Source: Selenomonadaceae bacterium
Lineage (GTDB): Bacteria > Bacillota > Negativicutes > Selenomonadales > Selenomonadaceae
Length of the DNA: 64,000 bases
Direction: 5' to 3'
Assembly (NCBI GenBank): GCA_030523645.1
Contig: JAUNIB010000005.1
Location: forward strand, 1 to 64,000
Part shown: positions 8,928-17,777 of the stretch, in pieces
How positions within the stretch are numbered: position 1 is the first letter of the stretch
How the letters are laid out: each line of letters opens with the position of its first letter
Translations under genes and position numbers: made by a program
The notes under the pieces: model-generated
The model's input: only the letters and a program-made list of their open reading frames with translations
What the model was told of the DNA's origin: nothing
Database searches by the model: none

Positions 8928-9546
8928 AGTCTTCTAAAATAATAACTCTGACACCGATACCTTTGTTTTTAGAAGCAATCAGCTTCTTCAGCTCGGCAAC
9001 ATCCTTGTTATGCAGTCTGATGCAGCCCTCGGATGCATTAGTACCGATACTGCCGGGATCATGGGTACCGTGTATTCCGATTCCGTCCCATCCGGTGTTC
9101 AGAGAAATGAACCAGGGGCCGTAGGCACCCTTTATCTCACTCTTCCCGTCACCGAAATCGTGTGTCCAATTCCGGGCATTGTCAATCTCCTCCACAACAA
9201 AGGGAATCTTAGAAGATTCTGTTTTCGGTGCTGCTCCCGGAATGGACGGAAGAACGCCTCCCCAGCTGGTAGGGGTTGTGTTATCCCCTGCCCTCTGTTT
9301 GTCACCCGTATTTTTTCCCACGGCACACTTATATGTGCGAATAGGGTTAGCTTCTCCCCTTTTGAAAAGCTCCAAGGTATATGACAGCTTGTGGACACAG
9401 ATAAAATAATCCTGCTCGCCAAAAACCTTTGTATATGCTGAATCCGCCGCCGAGGTTTTTATTTCAAAGGCAAACGCCGCTGCCGCTATTATCAGCATCA
9501 GCATAAAGAGTCTTGGATAAGATGATTTACTTCTGTCGTTAAGCAT
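8926..9546 (-). CDS. L,D-transpeptidase (YkuD family), exported
   Basis: 206 residues. An N-terminal membrane segment (LFMLMLIIAAAAFAFEI, about 14-30) acts as signal or anchor. The catalytic region is intact: IGIHGTHDPGSIGTNASEG followed by CIRL, with His about 159 and nucleophile Cys about 175. Such enzymes form 3-3 peptidoglycan cross-links or attach proteins to the wall. It follows the zinc-ribbon membrane protein by 62 bases on the same strand and may belong to the mutM-coaE-SLT transcript. Its stop codon overlaps the terminator. Confidence 0.92.
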   Translation of the reverse strand: MLNDRSKSSYPRLFMLMLIIAAAAFAFEIKTSAADSAYTKVFGEQDYFICVHKLSYTLELFKRGEANPIRTYKCAVGKNTGDKQRAGDNTTPTSWGGVLPSIPGAAPKTESSKIPFVVEEIDNARNWTHDFGDGKSEIKGAYGPWFISLNTGWDGIGIHGTHDPGSIGTNASEGCIRLHNKDVAELKKLIASKNKGIGVRVIILED

Positions 9547-9608
9547 ATATTCACCTCTGCTATCCTGTGCGGGAACTAAATCGTATACGCCTTATACCAG
9601 CCTGTCTA

Positions 9609-11255
9609 TCAGTCCAGTATCGCCCCTACGCAGCCTAAAAGCATAAATAGGATAAACAAGGCAATCCAGCACACCGGCGGCGTGGCAAGTATTCCAAATA
9701 TGCCGCGGATGCTTATATCCGCATCATTTGTTCCCTCTACCTTCACAGCAGAGCCGTCCGGCAGAATGCGATACAGCACCGGGAAGGAGAAGACATCTCT
9801 GCGGACTACTGCCAGCCACAGGACAAAGAGACAGGGAATCGTCAGGGACCACCATGCCGCCGCATAGAAGTGATGTACCTGATTGAACCGCTCCGCCGGG
9901 TCACCGTTCACATACACATCGTAGGCTACTGCGCCCATGGCGATGATGTTCGGCAGGAAGGCCGTAATCAGGGCAAATATCCCCGCCTTTACGGCTCGCA
10001 TTACGGTGTAGAACTTAATCTTCACCGGCACCATATCCCCGTCCACAAGCTCGAAGAATATCGGCACCTTCGCCGGATTATCCACCAGCTCTTTGCCATC
10101 GGTGAAGCTCAGTGTTCGCTTGACACGGACCGCCATCTGTTTTTTGCTTTGCAGGTACACGGCCTTTTTTACGGTCCTTGTCCCATGATATGCCGCCCAG
10201 ACAATGATGCCTACGACACCGCTCAAAGCGCAGGTTAATTCAAAAACGGGATGGAAATGAAGCAGCAGGGGGACCGCCTCGCAGAGTCCGGCGATAAAAA
10301 GCACCGTCAGCAGGGGCTCCAGCCAGGCTCTTTGCACAGTTTCCTTCTTCAGCGGTGTTACGGAAACCCTGCCGGTCTGTCCATTGACAGCGCACTGCAC
10401 CTGACCTCTGGTGATAACATATACCGGCATCAAGGCCGGAATCTGCAGTACATTTCCTACTTCGATGGAAGTATCCAGATCCGCGCTTTGCAATGTTTTT
10501 TCTATGGTCGGCAAGTATGTGGCCTTTACCTCCTCACCAATCCGGTAGGAAATCCCCGCCTCCTCAGTGTCCTGCAGCTTTGTCCGCATACCGGCAATAT
10601 AGCCGTACTCAAAGGGGCGTATTTCCCGCCAGTCAAATGGCTCCATAGCATCCAGCAGCAAATTGTCAAGCTGACTGGAGGTATTGACCGCCACCTCGTC
10701 GATAAAGCCGCCGTAGGTATACTGCCGGTCGCTGCGGGCGCGGAAGGCCGTTCCCCGTACCGGGCCCTTGACAATCTGATAGGGCAGATAATATCCCTGC
10801 AGTTCATTTATCCGGCCCTGCAGCTTCTTAGCTTCCTCTTTTGAGGAGTTCTTCGAGAGCCACTTCTCCAGCTCCGCCTTTGCCTCCTCCAATGTCAGCT
10901 TGAAGGGGATAATCAGCTCCGGGAATGCATCGCTGTCCACGAAGTCGCTGTTGACCATCTTCGTACCGCAGAAGCCGCAGTCTGCCGTTGCCTCGGTGGT
11001 ATCCTGCACCACCACTGCACCGCAGTTGGGACAGTTGTACTTGCGGCACTTGTCCTGAGACTGCTTTGCCTTCAGCTCCTTCTCATGGAGCTGGCGGTAC
11101 CTCCGCACCGCCAGCAGCGGTGCCTTCAGCTCTGTTACGCTGCCGCAGTACTGGCAGTGGTAGTTCTGATGAATAATATCGTATTCCGCCGGAGCACCGC
11201 AGCCGTCACAGGTTATATTGAAAGGATTTGTAAAGGTTTCCTGATTCTCTCCCAT
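9609..11255 (-). CDS. TFIIB-type zinc-ribbon multi-span membrane protein
   Basis: 548 residues with an AGGAGG site before the ATG. Two zinc ribbons sit at the N-terminus: CDGC...CQYC (about residues 15-37) and CPNC...CGFC (about 74-96). A central cytoplasmic domain rich in charged residues follows. At least four hydrophobic helices occur in the last ~240 residues, including the extreme C-terminus. Proteins with this layout are annotated as zinc-ribbon membrane proteins without known function. The gene lies 12 bases after TMEM43-like paralog B, suggesting a joint role in the envelope. A role in replication, suggested by similar ribbons in other proteins, is not supported. Confidence 0.78.
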   Translation of the reverse strand: MGENQETFTNPFNITCDGCGAPAEYDIIHQNYHCQYCGSVTELKAPLLAVRRYRQLHEKELKAKQSQDKCRKYNCPNCGAVVVQDTTEATADCGFCGTKMVNSDFVDSDAFPELIIPFKLTLEEAKAELEKWLSKNSSKEEAKKLQGRINELQGYYLPYQIVKGPVRGTAFRARSDRQYTYGGFIDEVAVNTSSQLDNLLLDAMEPFDWREIRPFEYGYIAGMRTKLQDTEEAGISYRIGEEVKATYLPTIEKTLQSADLDTSIEVGNVLQIPALMPVYVITRGQVQCAVNGQTGRVSVTPLKKETVQRAWLEPLLTVLFIAGLCEAVPLLLHFHPVFELTCALSGVVGIIVWAAYHGTRTVKKAVYLQSKKQMAVRVKRTLSFTDGKELVDNPAKVPIFFELVDGDMVPVKIKFYTVMRAVKAGIFALITAFLPNIIAMGAVAYDVYVNGDPAERFNQVHHFYAAAWWSLTIPCLFVLWLAVVRRDVFSFPVLYRILPDGSAVKVEGTNDADISIRGIFGILATPPVCWIALFILFMLLGCVGAILD

Positions 11256-11267
11256 AGCTGCGCCTCC

Positions 11268-12095
11268 TTACCTTTCGCCCTTGAATACGCCCAATACAAT
11301 GAAGAAGGTTCCAAAAAATACTGCTGCCAGTGCTGCATGAGGGGAATCCTGAGTATAGGTTTTTACTATCTCATCCATCGTCACATCACGGTCATAAAAG
11401 CGGCAGTCATCATTGGAGTATATTACCTTGCCGTTTTTCTGCTGGCCGAGGATTGTCAGCTCCGGCAGGTCGTCATATTTCAGCACCTTGTAGTATATCC
11501 GCACATCACCGATACGGTTCTTTTTACCTGCAGACTTGAGATAATAGCTGTCCTTCCATTCAAAGTCCTTCACTCTGCATTCCTTGGGCAAGTTTTTCAG
11601 ATAGTAAAAGCTGTCCTTGTACTTTTCCTTGTCCAGTTTCTGCTGCAGGAACCTGTGGGAGATGGGAAGATTTCCCTCCCCCAGCAGGAAGTCATGATAA
11701 AAGGTTTTGCTTTTCAGCCCGGAGGGGAAGTCGGGATTTTTCCATTCCCTGCCTTTGCTGTCCTTGAAGCTCTTTATCTGATGGTCCTTCCAGCCCATCA
11801 TGGTCTTTTCCCCGTCAGGAAAGTACTGGTACATCTCTACTACCCGCTTCATGATGGGATACCTGCTTTTTACGCCGGTAGAGTCGTCCTCCACAGGCTC
11901 CTTCACCTTCAGCTTTCCCTTGACCATTACCAGCTTGACAGTGCCGCTGCCGTCGTCAGTATTTTCCACATGGTAGTTATTATCCGACACCACGGCGATT
12001 TCCGGCGGATTCAGAAAATTGTTATACAGATAATAGCCGACCCCGAAGCAGGCAATACCAACAGCAATCAAAATCCCTCTCAGCAGCTTTTGCAA
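11268..12095 (-). CDS. TMEM43 (LUMA)-like membrane protein, paralog B
   Basis: 275 residues with transmembrane segments at about 5-25 and at the C-terminus (AALAAVFFGTFFIVLGVF). The extracytoplasmic region matches paralog A at 5616-6509: VKLVMVKGKLK, KRVVEMYQYF, a GWKDHQI segment, PDFPSGLKSKTF, GEGNLPIS, then GDVRIYYKVLKYDDLPELTILG. It lies between the lytic transglycosylase and the zinc-ribbon gene with short gaps (32 and 12 bases), so the three are likely co-transcribed. Both copies are complete. Confidence 0.82.
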   Translation of the reverse strand: MQKLLRGILIAVGIACFGVGYYLYNNFLNPPEIAVVSDNNYHVENTDDGSGTVKLVMVKGKLKVKEPVEDDSTGVKSRYPIMKRVVEMYQYFPDGEKTMMGWKDHQIKSFKDSKGREWKNPDFPSGLKSKTFYHDFLLGEGNLPISHRFLQQKLDKEKYKDSFYYLKNLPKECRVKDFEWKDSYYLKSAGKKNRIGDVRIYYKVLKYDDLPELTILGQQKNGKVIYSNDDCRFYDRDVTMDEIVKTYTQDSPHAALAAVFFGTFFIVLGVFKGER

Positions 12096-12127
12096 ATTCT
12101 TCAGCCTCCCTGTAAATCTCCGGCGTT

Positions 12128-12814
12128 TTACTTCTGCTCTTTTTTCTGTGGGTGGTAGAGCTTCCTGTATCGGTCTCTGTCTGCCAGCACCCTTTTCACA
12201 TAGTGCTTTGTTTCCTCATAGGGTATCTTATCTGCCTCGGCGAAACGGTCGTCCCAGCCGTTGCTTTCCATCCAGTCATGTACTACAGTTGTCCCGGCAT
12301 TGTAGGCGGCCAGCGCCAGGGTTTCATTTCCCTCAAAAAGCTCCAGCAGGTAAGCAATATACCATGTGCCGTAGCGAATGTTCAAATCCGGCTCCGACAG
12401 CCTCTCTTCACTGTAGTTCTTGTCTTCCAGCCTTCCTGCTATCCAGGCTGCCGTTTCCGGCATCAGCTGCATGAGCCCCTTCGCTCCGCGGTGAGAGGAT
12501 ACTCCCTGTCGGAACTTGCTTTCGTTGTTGATTATCGCCGCAACCAGATACTCATCCACTCTCCGCCGCTCTGCCTCCCGCTCGATGGTCAGGTAGTAGG
12601 GATATGGGGCAGAGCTGCGATACTGCCGCTCAAAGAAGGGCAGGTAATACATATAGGCGCCGATGCAGACTGCTGCCAGGAAGAAAATCAGGGCATACTT
12701 AAAAGAGCTCCATCGTTTCTGACGGCGCTTTTCCCGGCGGCCGGGTCTCCCGGTACCGGTCTTTTTTGTTCTCTTTTTTCCCTTGTATTTTGCTTCTCCC
12801 TTAGTCAAACGCAT
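12128..12814 (-). CDS. Lytic transglycosylase, SLT domain, membrane-anchored
   Basis: About 228 residues from the ATG at 12814; an in-frame GTG at 12838 is an alternative. A very basic N-terminus precedes one transmembrane segment (KYALIFFLAAVCIGAYMYY). The SLT domain follows, with catalytic Glu in NNESKFRQGVSSHRGAKGLM and MQLMPETAAW, then a NIRYGTWYIAYLL and AYNAG motif typical of Slt70/MltC-type folds. It cleaves the MurNAc-GlcNAc bond to give 1,6-anhydro ends. The start overlaps the end of coaE by about 10 bases, indicating translational coupling. Confidence 0.92.
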   Translation of the reverse strand: MRLTKGEAKYKGKKRTKKTGTGRPGRREKRRQKRWSSFKYALIFFLAAVCIGAYMYYLPFFERQYRSSAPYPYYLTIEREAERRRVDEYLVAAIINNESKFRQGVSSHRGAKGLMQLMPETAAWIAGRLEDKNYSEERLSEPDLNIRYGTWYIAYLLELFEGNETLALAAYNAGTTVVHDWMESNGWDDRFAEADKIPYEETKHYVKRVLADRDRYRKLYHPQKKEQK

Positions 12815-13413
12815 GCAGCCGGGTTCAGCCTTTCCCACGCCGCCAGTACCAGACTGCGTGTTTCCTCTATTGTTCCTGAATTATCTATTACCGTATCTGC
12901 CCGCTTTGCTTTCTCTGCAAGGGACATCTGACTGTTTATCCTGTCCTTGGCCAGCTTCTCCGGCAGTCCGTTTCTCTTTATCAGCCGGTCAAGCTGTACC
13001 TCCGGGGACACCGAAACAACCCATACTCTGTCGCAGATATCGTCCCAGCCCACCTCGTACAGCAGGGGAACATCAATGACAGCTATAGCCGCTCCCTCAT
13101 CGGCCAGCTTCTTCAGGCGGGCTTCCATCTCCCCCTTGATGATGGGGTGAGTAGTGCTGTCCATCCAGCGGCGCTCTTCCTTGTCCCGGAATACTACCTC
13201 GCCGATTCCGGCCCGGTTCAGAGAGCCGTCCTCCAGCAAAGCCACCGCCGCCCCGAAATGCTCCAGAAAAGCATTATACAGAGGCTGCCCCTTCTCGGCC
13301 AAAGCTATGGCTATGGCATCTGCGTCCACAATGGGCGCCCCAAGCTCCCGCAGGTAGCTGGACACGGTAGATTTTCCGCAGGCAATGCCTCCGGTCAGTC
13401 CCAAAATAATCAT
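12805..13413 (-). CDS. coaE: Dephospho-CoA kinase
   Basis: About 202 residues from the ATG at 13413, preceded by AGGGAG and 11 bases after mutM ends; an in-frame start at 13437 would overlap mutM. The P-loop GLTGGIACGKST is at the N-terminus, followed by the family's VDADAI, HPII and DVPLLYE motifs. It catalyses ATP-dependent phosphorylation of dephospho-CoA, the last step of coenzyme A synthesis, in the cytoplasm. The gene is normally essential and single copy, which matters for the nature of this replicon. Confidence 0.96.
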   Translation of the reverse strand: MIILGLTGGIACGKSTVSSYLRELGAPIVDADAIAIALAEKGQPLYNAFLEHFGAAVALLEDGSLNRAGIGEVVFRDKEERRWMDSTTHPIIKGEMEARLKKLADEGAAIAVIDVPLLYEVGWDDICDRVWVVSVSPEVQLDRLIKRNGLPEKLAKDRINSQMSLAEKAKRADTVIDNSGTIEETRSLVLAAWERLNPAACV

Positions 13414-13424
13414 TATTGTCTCCC

Positions 13425-14255
13425 TTACTTCTGGCACTTCGGGCAGAAATGCGCGCTCCGTCCGCCGATAACCAGCCGCTCGATTGCAGTCCCGCAGCCC
13501 TTGCAGGGCTTTCCTGTCCGCTGATAGGCATAGAGATTTTCCTGGTGATGACCGCTCTCGCCATGGGCATCCCGATAGTCGCTGAAGGTAGTGCCGCCGT
13601 CGGCTATTCCGTCACCGATTACTTTATTCACGGCCTTATACAGCTTGTGAATCTCTTTTTCTGTCAGCGTCTTTGCCTTCCGCTCGGGATGGATGCCGGA
13701 CAAATACAGTGCTTCGTCAGCATATATATTACCCAGTCCGGCAATGGCAGATTGGTCTAGTAATAGACTTTTTATCTTCGTCTGCCGGGCGGACAGATAC
13801 TTCCGCAGATACTCCTCGGTAAACGCCTCCGTCAAGGGCTCCGGCCCAAGGGTATGCAGTCCCTTTATCTGCGGTATTTCCGAGGGTGCCACCAGATACA
13901 GTGCACCCAGTGTCCGCAAATCCGCAAACAGCAGGGCACTTCCGTTGTCCAGAGACAGAGCCAGCCTTGTATATTTCCTGTCGGTGGACCCATCCTCGCT
14001 GAAATAGAGCTGCCCCGTCATCCGCAGGTGAACAATGAATATATCCCCCGCGCCGTCAAGCTGAAAGCACAGATACTTACCACGGCGTGAAAGAGCCGTT
14101 ACCTGACGGCCTTCCAGCCGGCTCACGAAATTCTGCGGGTCGTCCGGCACCTTCACCAGCCTGTCCAGCCGCAAATCTACTTTTGTTATTCTCCGCCCTT
14201 CGATGTGAGGGGCAAGGGTTTTTCTTATAGTTTCTACTTCCGGCATTTCCGGCAT
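13425..14255 (-). CDS. mutM: Formamidopyrimidine-DNA glycosylase
   Basis: 276 residues beginning MPEMPEVETI, the canonical start in which Pro becomes the catalytic N-terminal nucleophile after Met removal, with Glu next to it. A conserved Lys is in SRRGKYLCF. The helix-two-turn-helix (LLLDQSAIAGLGNIYADEALYLSGIHP) and the C-terminal zinc finger (two Cys pairs, CKGC and CPKC) are complete. It excises 8-oxoguanine and ring-opened purines. It forms the usual polA-mutM-coaE arrangement, although a repeat element separates it from polA. Confidence 0.97.
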   Translation of the reverse strand: MPEMPEVETIRKTLAPHIEGRRITKVDLRLDRLVKVPDDPQNFVSRLEGRQVTALSRRGKYLCFQLDGAGDIFIVHLRMTGQLYFSEDGSTDRKYTRLALSLDNGSALLFADLRTLGALYLVAPSEIPQIKGLHTLGPEPLTEAFTEEYLRKYLSARQTKIKSLLLDQSAIAGLGNIYADEALYLSGIHPERKAKTLTEKEIHKLYKAVNKVIGDGIADGGTTFSDYRDAHGESGHHQENLYAYQRTGKPCKGCGTAIERLVIGGRSAHFCPKCQK

Positions 14256-14348
14256 ATTGTCACCTGCTTTTATGTGTATATCGCTGAATATAAAGTCAGT
14301 AAAAATCGTCTATTGACCAAACTCATAGGCGGATACCCCAGTTAGCCA

Positions 14349-14463
14349 TTACCCCTCCGGCCTCGCCTTGCTCGGCCACCTCCCCTAGAGGGGAGGCTGG
14401 ATTACCGTCAACCCATAAGGCTCCCCTTCAGGGGAGCTGCCGCCTAAGGCGGCTGAGGGGTAA
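14349..14463. repeat. Intergenic repeat, family A (TTACCCCTC...GAGGGGTAA), MITE- or REP-like
   Basis: A 115-base unit between polA and mutM, bounded by TTACCCCTC and its exact inverse GAGGGGTAA. It holds internal hairpins CTCCCCTAGAGGGGAG, GCTCCCCTTCAGGGGAGC and GCCGCCTAAGGCGGC. Related copies are at 19263-19359 and 25989-26156. It contains no reading frame. Confidence 0.8.
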
Positions 14464-14534
14464 AATCCGCAGGAGTGCGATTGCCATATCCGAGGGATTA
14501 TATTTCATCCTGTCTGGGCTGAGACCACTCTTCC

Positions 14535-17003
14535 TTACTTCGCTTCTGCCCAGTTCTCTCCGAAGTTCACATCTACCGGCAAAGGAACCTTCAGCTGCAC
14601 CACATTCTCCATCGCCCCGCGGATTACCGCCTCGACGACTTCCTTCTCTGCCGCCGGCACCTCCAGCACAAGCTCATCGTGTACCTGCAGCAGCAGCCGG
14701 CTCTTCAATCCCTTTTCCTTTATCGCCTTATCGGCGGCAATCATAGCCAGCTTGATTACATCAGCGGCGGTGCCCTGAATGGGCGTATTCATGGCCATGC
14801 GTTCTGCATTGCTGCGGCGGTTGAAATTGTTGCTGTGTATCTCCGGCAAATCTCTCTGCCGTCCGAAAGCTGTTTCCACTCTGCCGTTCTGATGAGCTGC
14901 CGCAACAGTCTCGTCAAGGAACCGTTTTATCCCCGGACACTTGGAAAAATACTGCTCAATGTAGGCTGCCGCTTCCTTCCGGCTGCAGCCGATGCTCTTG
15001 GCCAGACCGAAGTCGCTGATACCGTATACAATGCCGAAGTTTACTGCCTTGGCCCGGCTTCGCTCCTCAGAGGTGACCTCCTCGATGCTCTTACCGAAGA
15101 CCTCCGCCGCCGTCCGGGCGTGAATGTCCTCACCGCTGTTAAAGGCCGACAGGAAGCCCTCATCCTCCGACAGATGCGCCAGTATCCGCAGCTCTATCTG
15201 CGAATAGTCTGCCGACATCAGCAGGTCGTAGCCTGCCGCCTTATCCGGTCGGAACAGGCGGCGGATTTCCTTGCCGTCGTCGGTACGGACGGGGATATTC
15301 TGCAGATTGGGGGCCGTACTGGACAGCCGCCCTGTGGCCGCCACCGTCTGATTAAAGGTGGTATGTATTCTGCCGTCCGCCCCAATCAGCGGCTCCAATC
15401 CGTCCAAATAGGTGGATTTCAGCTTCGCCCAATGACGGAAGGTAAGGATTTTTCCGATTATCGGATGGAATGGGGCAAGATTTTCCAATACATCCACGCT
15501 GGTTGAGTAGCCGGTCTTGGTCTTCTTCTCCGCCGGCAGACCCAGCTTTTCAAAAAGTATTTCCCCCAGCTGCTTCGGGGAATTTATGTTGAAGCTGCCG
15601 CCAGCCAGCTCATAAATCTCAGACTGGAGCCTGTCCAGTCTTTCTGCGGCGGCAATACTGCCGGCCTTCAGTGCCTCCCGGTCTATCAGAATGCCCGCCT
15701 TTTCCATCCCGGCCAGGACTCCCGTCAGCGGCCGCTCCATTGTGGTATATACTTCCCAGAGCTTCGACGGACTGCTGCCTTCGGCACCCGTCAGCCTCTC
15801 ATATACGGCCCCGCCCAGCTTCTGCTGCAGCTCCGCCATATCGCCGTGAACGCCGTACCGGGCCGCCAGCCGCTCCATACTGTAGTCACCCTCGTTGGGG
15901 TTTACAAGATATGCCCCAAGGGTCAGATCAAGGACATCCTCGGCTTCCAGCTTTTCAGCCTCCGCCGGATTTTCATGGTACAGCGCCTTCAGGTCGTAGA
16001 CCACCGGCACCGGACAGGGAGGATACTCATTCTGCCCAAAGAGGTCGGCACCCATGTCGTCATCTGCGCCGTTATCAAAGAGACTTCCCGCCGCCTTTGC
16101 TTCCTTCTGCGCCTTTATTTCGGCTGCATACTGTCGGGCAAAGTTCTTCCCTACCGCATTTAGGCCGTACTTGCGGCAGAAGGCTTCCATCATTTCTCCG
16201 TTGGGTCTGATAGTCAGCTCGTCAAAACCCTTAAATATCTCCGCCATGGGAACATCCCGGACAATGGTGGCAAGTTCCTTGCTGAGCCGTGCCTGTTCCT
16301 CGTTGGCGCGCAGATTTTCCTGCAGCTTCTTTCCCTTTATGTCCGGTATATGAGCCAGCACATTCTCCACCGTACCATGCTCCTGCAGGAGCTTCAGGGC
16401 GGTTTTCTGCCCTACACCGGGGACGCCGGGGATATTATCCGAGCTGTCGCCCATCAGCCCCTTCAGGTCAATGAGGGCAATTGGCTTTAGTCCGCCGTAT
16501 TCCTCGGCAAATACCGCTTCATCATAGGTCACGGTATCGGAAATACCCCGCTTCGTGTAGATGACCTTGACCCTCTCGCCGATGAGCTGCAGGGAGTCAC
16601 GGTCGCCGGTGACGACACAGGTCTCTATTTCTCCGCTTTCCTCTGCCTGCTTGGACAGGGTGCCCAGTATATCATCAGCCTCGTAGTCATCCAGCTCAAG
16701 GAAGCTGATGCCCCAGGCCTCCATCATCTCTTCCAGTATGGGAACCTGACACTTGAATTCCTCCGGGGTCGCCCCACGGGTCCCCTTGTACTCCGGGAAA
16801 AGCCGGGTACGGAAGGTCTGACGGCTCTTGTCAAAGGCCACCGCCATCATGTCCGGCTGATGCTCCTTAATTATACGCAGAAGCATATTGGCAAAGCCGG
16901 TAACGGCATTGGTATATTCACCGCTTGGACCGGTCAGCAGCGGCAGCGCGTAAAAGGCACGGAACAGCAGACTGCTGCCGTCCAGCAGAAATAGTTTTTT
17001 CAT
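14535..17003 (-). CDS. polA: DNA polymerase I with reduced 3'-5' exonuclease domain
   Basis: About 822 residues from the ATG at 17003 (MKKLFLLDGSSLLFRAFYALP); an upstream ATG at 17015 is possible. The 5' nuclease covers about residues 1-290, with its helix-hairpin-helix (DNIPGVPGVGQKTALKLL). The polymerase domain covers about 430-822, with motif A (SADYSQIELRILAH), motif B (RSRAKAVNFGIVYG) and motif C (QVHDELVLE) intact. Only about 130 residues lie between them. The first exonuclease segment with its metal-binding DxE is missing, so proofreading is probably absent. The role is Okazaki fragment and repair synthesis. Confidence 0.97.
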   Translation of the reverse strand: MKKLFLLDGSSLLFRAFYALPLLTGPSGEYTNAVTGFANMLLRIIKEHQPDMMAVAFDKSRQTFRTRLFPEYKGTRGATPEEFKCQVPILEEMMEAWGISFLELDDYEADDILGTLSKQAEESGEIETCVVTGDRDSLQLIGERVKVIYTKRGISDTVTYDEAVFAEEYGGLKPIALIDLKGLMGDSSDNIPGVPGVGQKTALKLLQEHGTVENVLAHIPDIKGKKLQENLRANEEQARLSKELATIVRDVPMAEIFKGFDELTIRPNGEMMEAFCRKYGLNAVGKNFARQYAAEIKAQKEAKAAGSLFDNGADDDMGADLFGQNEYPPCPVPVVYDLKALYHENPAEAEKLEAEDVLDLTLGAYLVNPNEGDYSMERLAARYGVHGDMAELQQKLGGAVYERLTGAEGSSPSKLWEVYTTMERPLTGVLAGMEKAGILIDREALKAGSIAAAERLDRLQSEIYELAGGSFNINSPKQLGEILFEKLGLPAEKKTKTGYSTSVDVLENLAPFHPIIGKILTFRHWAKLKSTYLDGLEPLIGADGRIHTTFNQTVAATGRLSSTAPNLQNIPVRTDDGKEIRRLFRPDKAAGYDLLMSADYSQIELRILAHLSEDEGFLSAFNSGEDIHARTAAEVFGKSIEEVTSEERSRAKAVNFGIVYGISDFGLAKSIGCSRKEAAAYIEQYFSKCPGIKRFLDETVAAAHQNGRVETAFGRQRDLPEIHSNNFNRRSNAERMAMNTPIQGTAADVIKLAMIAADKAIKEKGLKSRLLLQVHDELVLEVPAAEKEVVEAVIRGAMENVVQLKVPLPVDVNFGENWAEAK

Positions 17004-17046
17004 CTGTATCACCATCTTTTAGTTTGTAATTTGCATAATCTTTTTA

Positions 17047-17052
17047 ATTATA
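17047..17052 (-). promoter_or_regulatory. Possible -10 box for polA
   Basis: Minus-strand TATAAT, about 45 bases before the polA ATG. No good -35 is visible at 17-base spacing, so this is tentative. Confidence 0.4.
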
Positions 17053-17128
17053 CCACAACAGCCTCATTATTTTAGAAAAATATCGCATTTAGGATAACGG
17101 ACGAGACATGGCTCTCTATGGAAAATTA

Positions 17129-17174
17129 AACGGGACCGGATCACAGGAATATGTCTGTAAACCGGTCCCGTTTC
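17129..17174 (-). terminator. Terminator after the acetyltransferase gene
   Basis: AAACGGGACCGG and CCGGTCCCGTTT form a 12-base-pair stem. On the minus strand it is followed by a T-rich run. Confidence 0.85.
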
Positions 17175-17240
17175 TCAATCTTCGGGGTTCTTCTATCGTA
17201 TTTACTTTGAGCCTTGCTTCATTACCGAAGCCCTTCATGC

Positions 17241-17747
17241 TCAAAACATCAGCCGCATCTGATGCCACAGAGTTCCCCCGTGGCGGCAGTCAGAAATCCC
17301 TTCATCAACTGCCCCGAAGGAAGCAAAATACGGCACCCGGTGTTCTTTGCAGATAAATACCATGCCGGTAAAGCGCTCACTCTGCCGCAACTCCTTCAAC
17401 GCATACTCCAGCAGCTTTCGGGCAGCTTCCTGCTTCCTGCAGGCGGGGGCAATGTCTATGCTTATCCCCATTACCCAGGGGCCCTCGGGCTTACAGAGGG
17501 AGAAATCGGTAAAAACCGCTTCGGTGTACTCTGCCTGCTCCGTGGGCATGCCGTTGAAAAAGCCGATTATCTCTCCTGTTCCTTTGTCAGCCGCCACCCA
17601 GAAGAAATCCGGACAGGTCTTTGCCCGGCAGAGGATTGTTTCCGGGCTGTCCTGCTCCGCCTTCGGGAAGCACATGTCCTCTATTGCGTAGACCGCCTGC
17701 ATTTCTGCCGCATTGTCTGCATTGATATGTCTGATTTCAATATCCAT
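17241..17747 (-). CDS. GNAT-family N-acetyltransferase
   Basis: 168 residues. The fold is recognisable from the N-terminal IEIRHINADNAAEMQAVYAIE, the motif-A strand VMGISIDIAPACRKQEAARKLLEYAL and a C-terminal YFASFGAVDEGIS segment like that of arylalkylamine-type acetyltransferases. The acetyl-CoA loop is degenerate (RKQEAA rather than the usual Q/RxxGxG/A). It would transfer an acetyl group from acetyl-CoA to an amine; the substrate is unknown. It follows pepD by about 30 bases and ends before a terminator. Confidence 0.75.
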   Translation of the reverse strand: MDIEIRHINADNAAEMQAVYAIEDMCFPKAEQDSPETILCRAKTCPDFFWVAADKGTGEIIGFFNGMPTEQAEYTEAVFTDFSLCKPEGPWVMGISIDIAPACRKQEAARKLLEYALKELRQSERFTGMVFICKEHRVPYFASFGAVDEGISDCRHGGTLWHQMRLMF

Positions 17748-17777
17748 AAAAGCCTCATTCCCTGAGCTAGTCTATGT

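Noticed and set aside
13752-13770. GTCTAGTAATAGAC resembling the candidate parS core
   Set aside because: Lies within mutM coding sequence, is not a full palindrome (flanking bases differ), and is likely chance.
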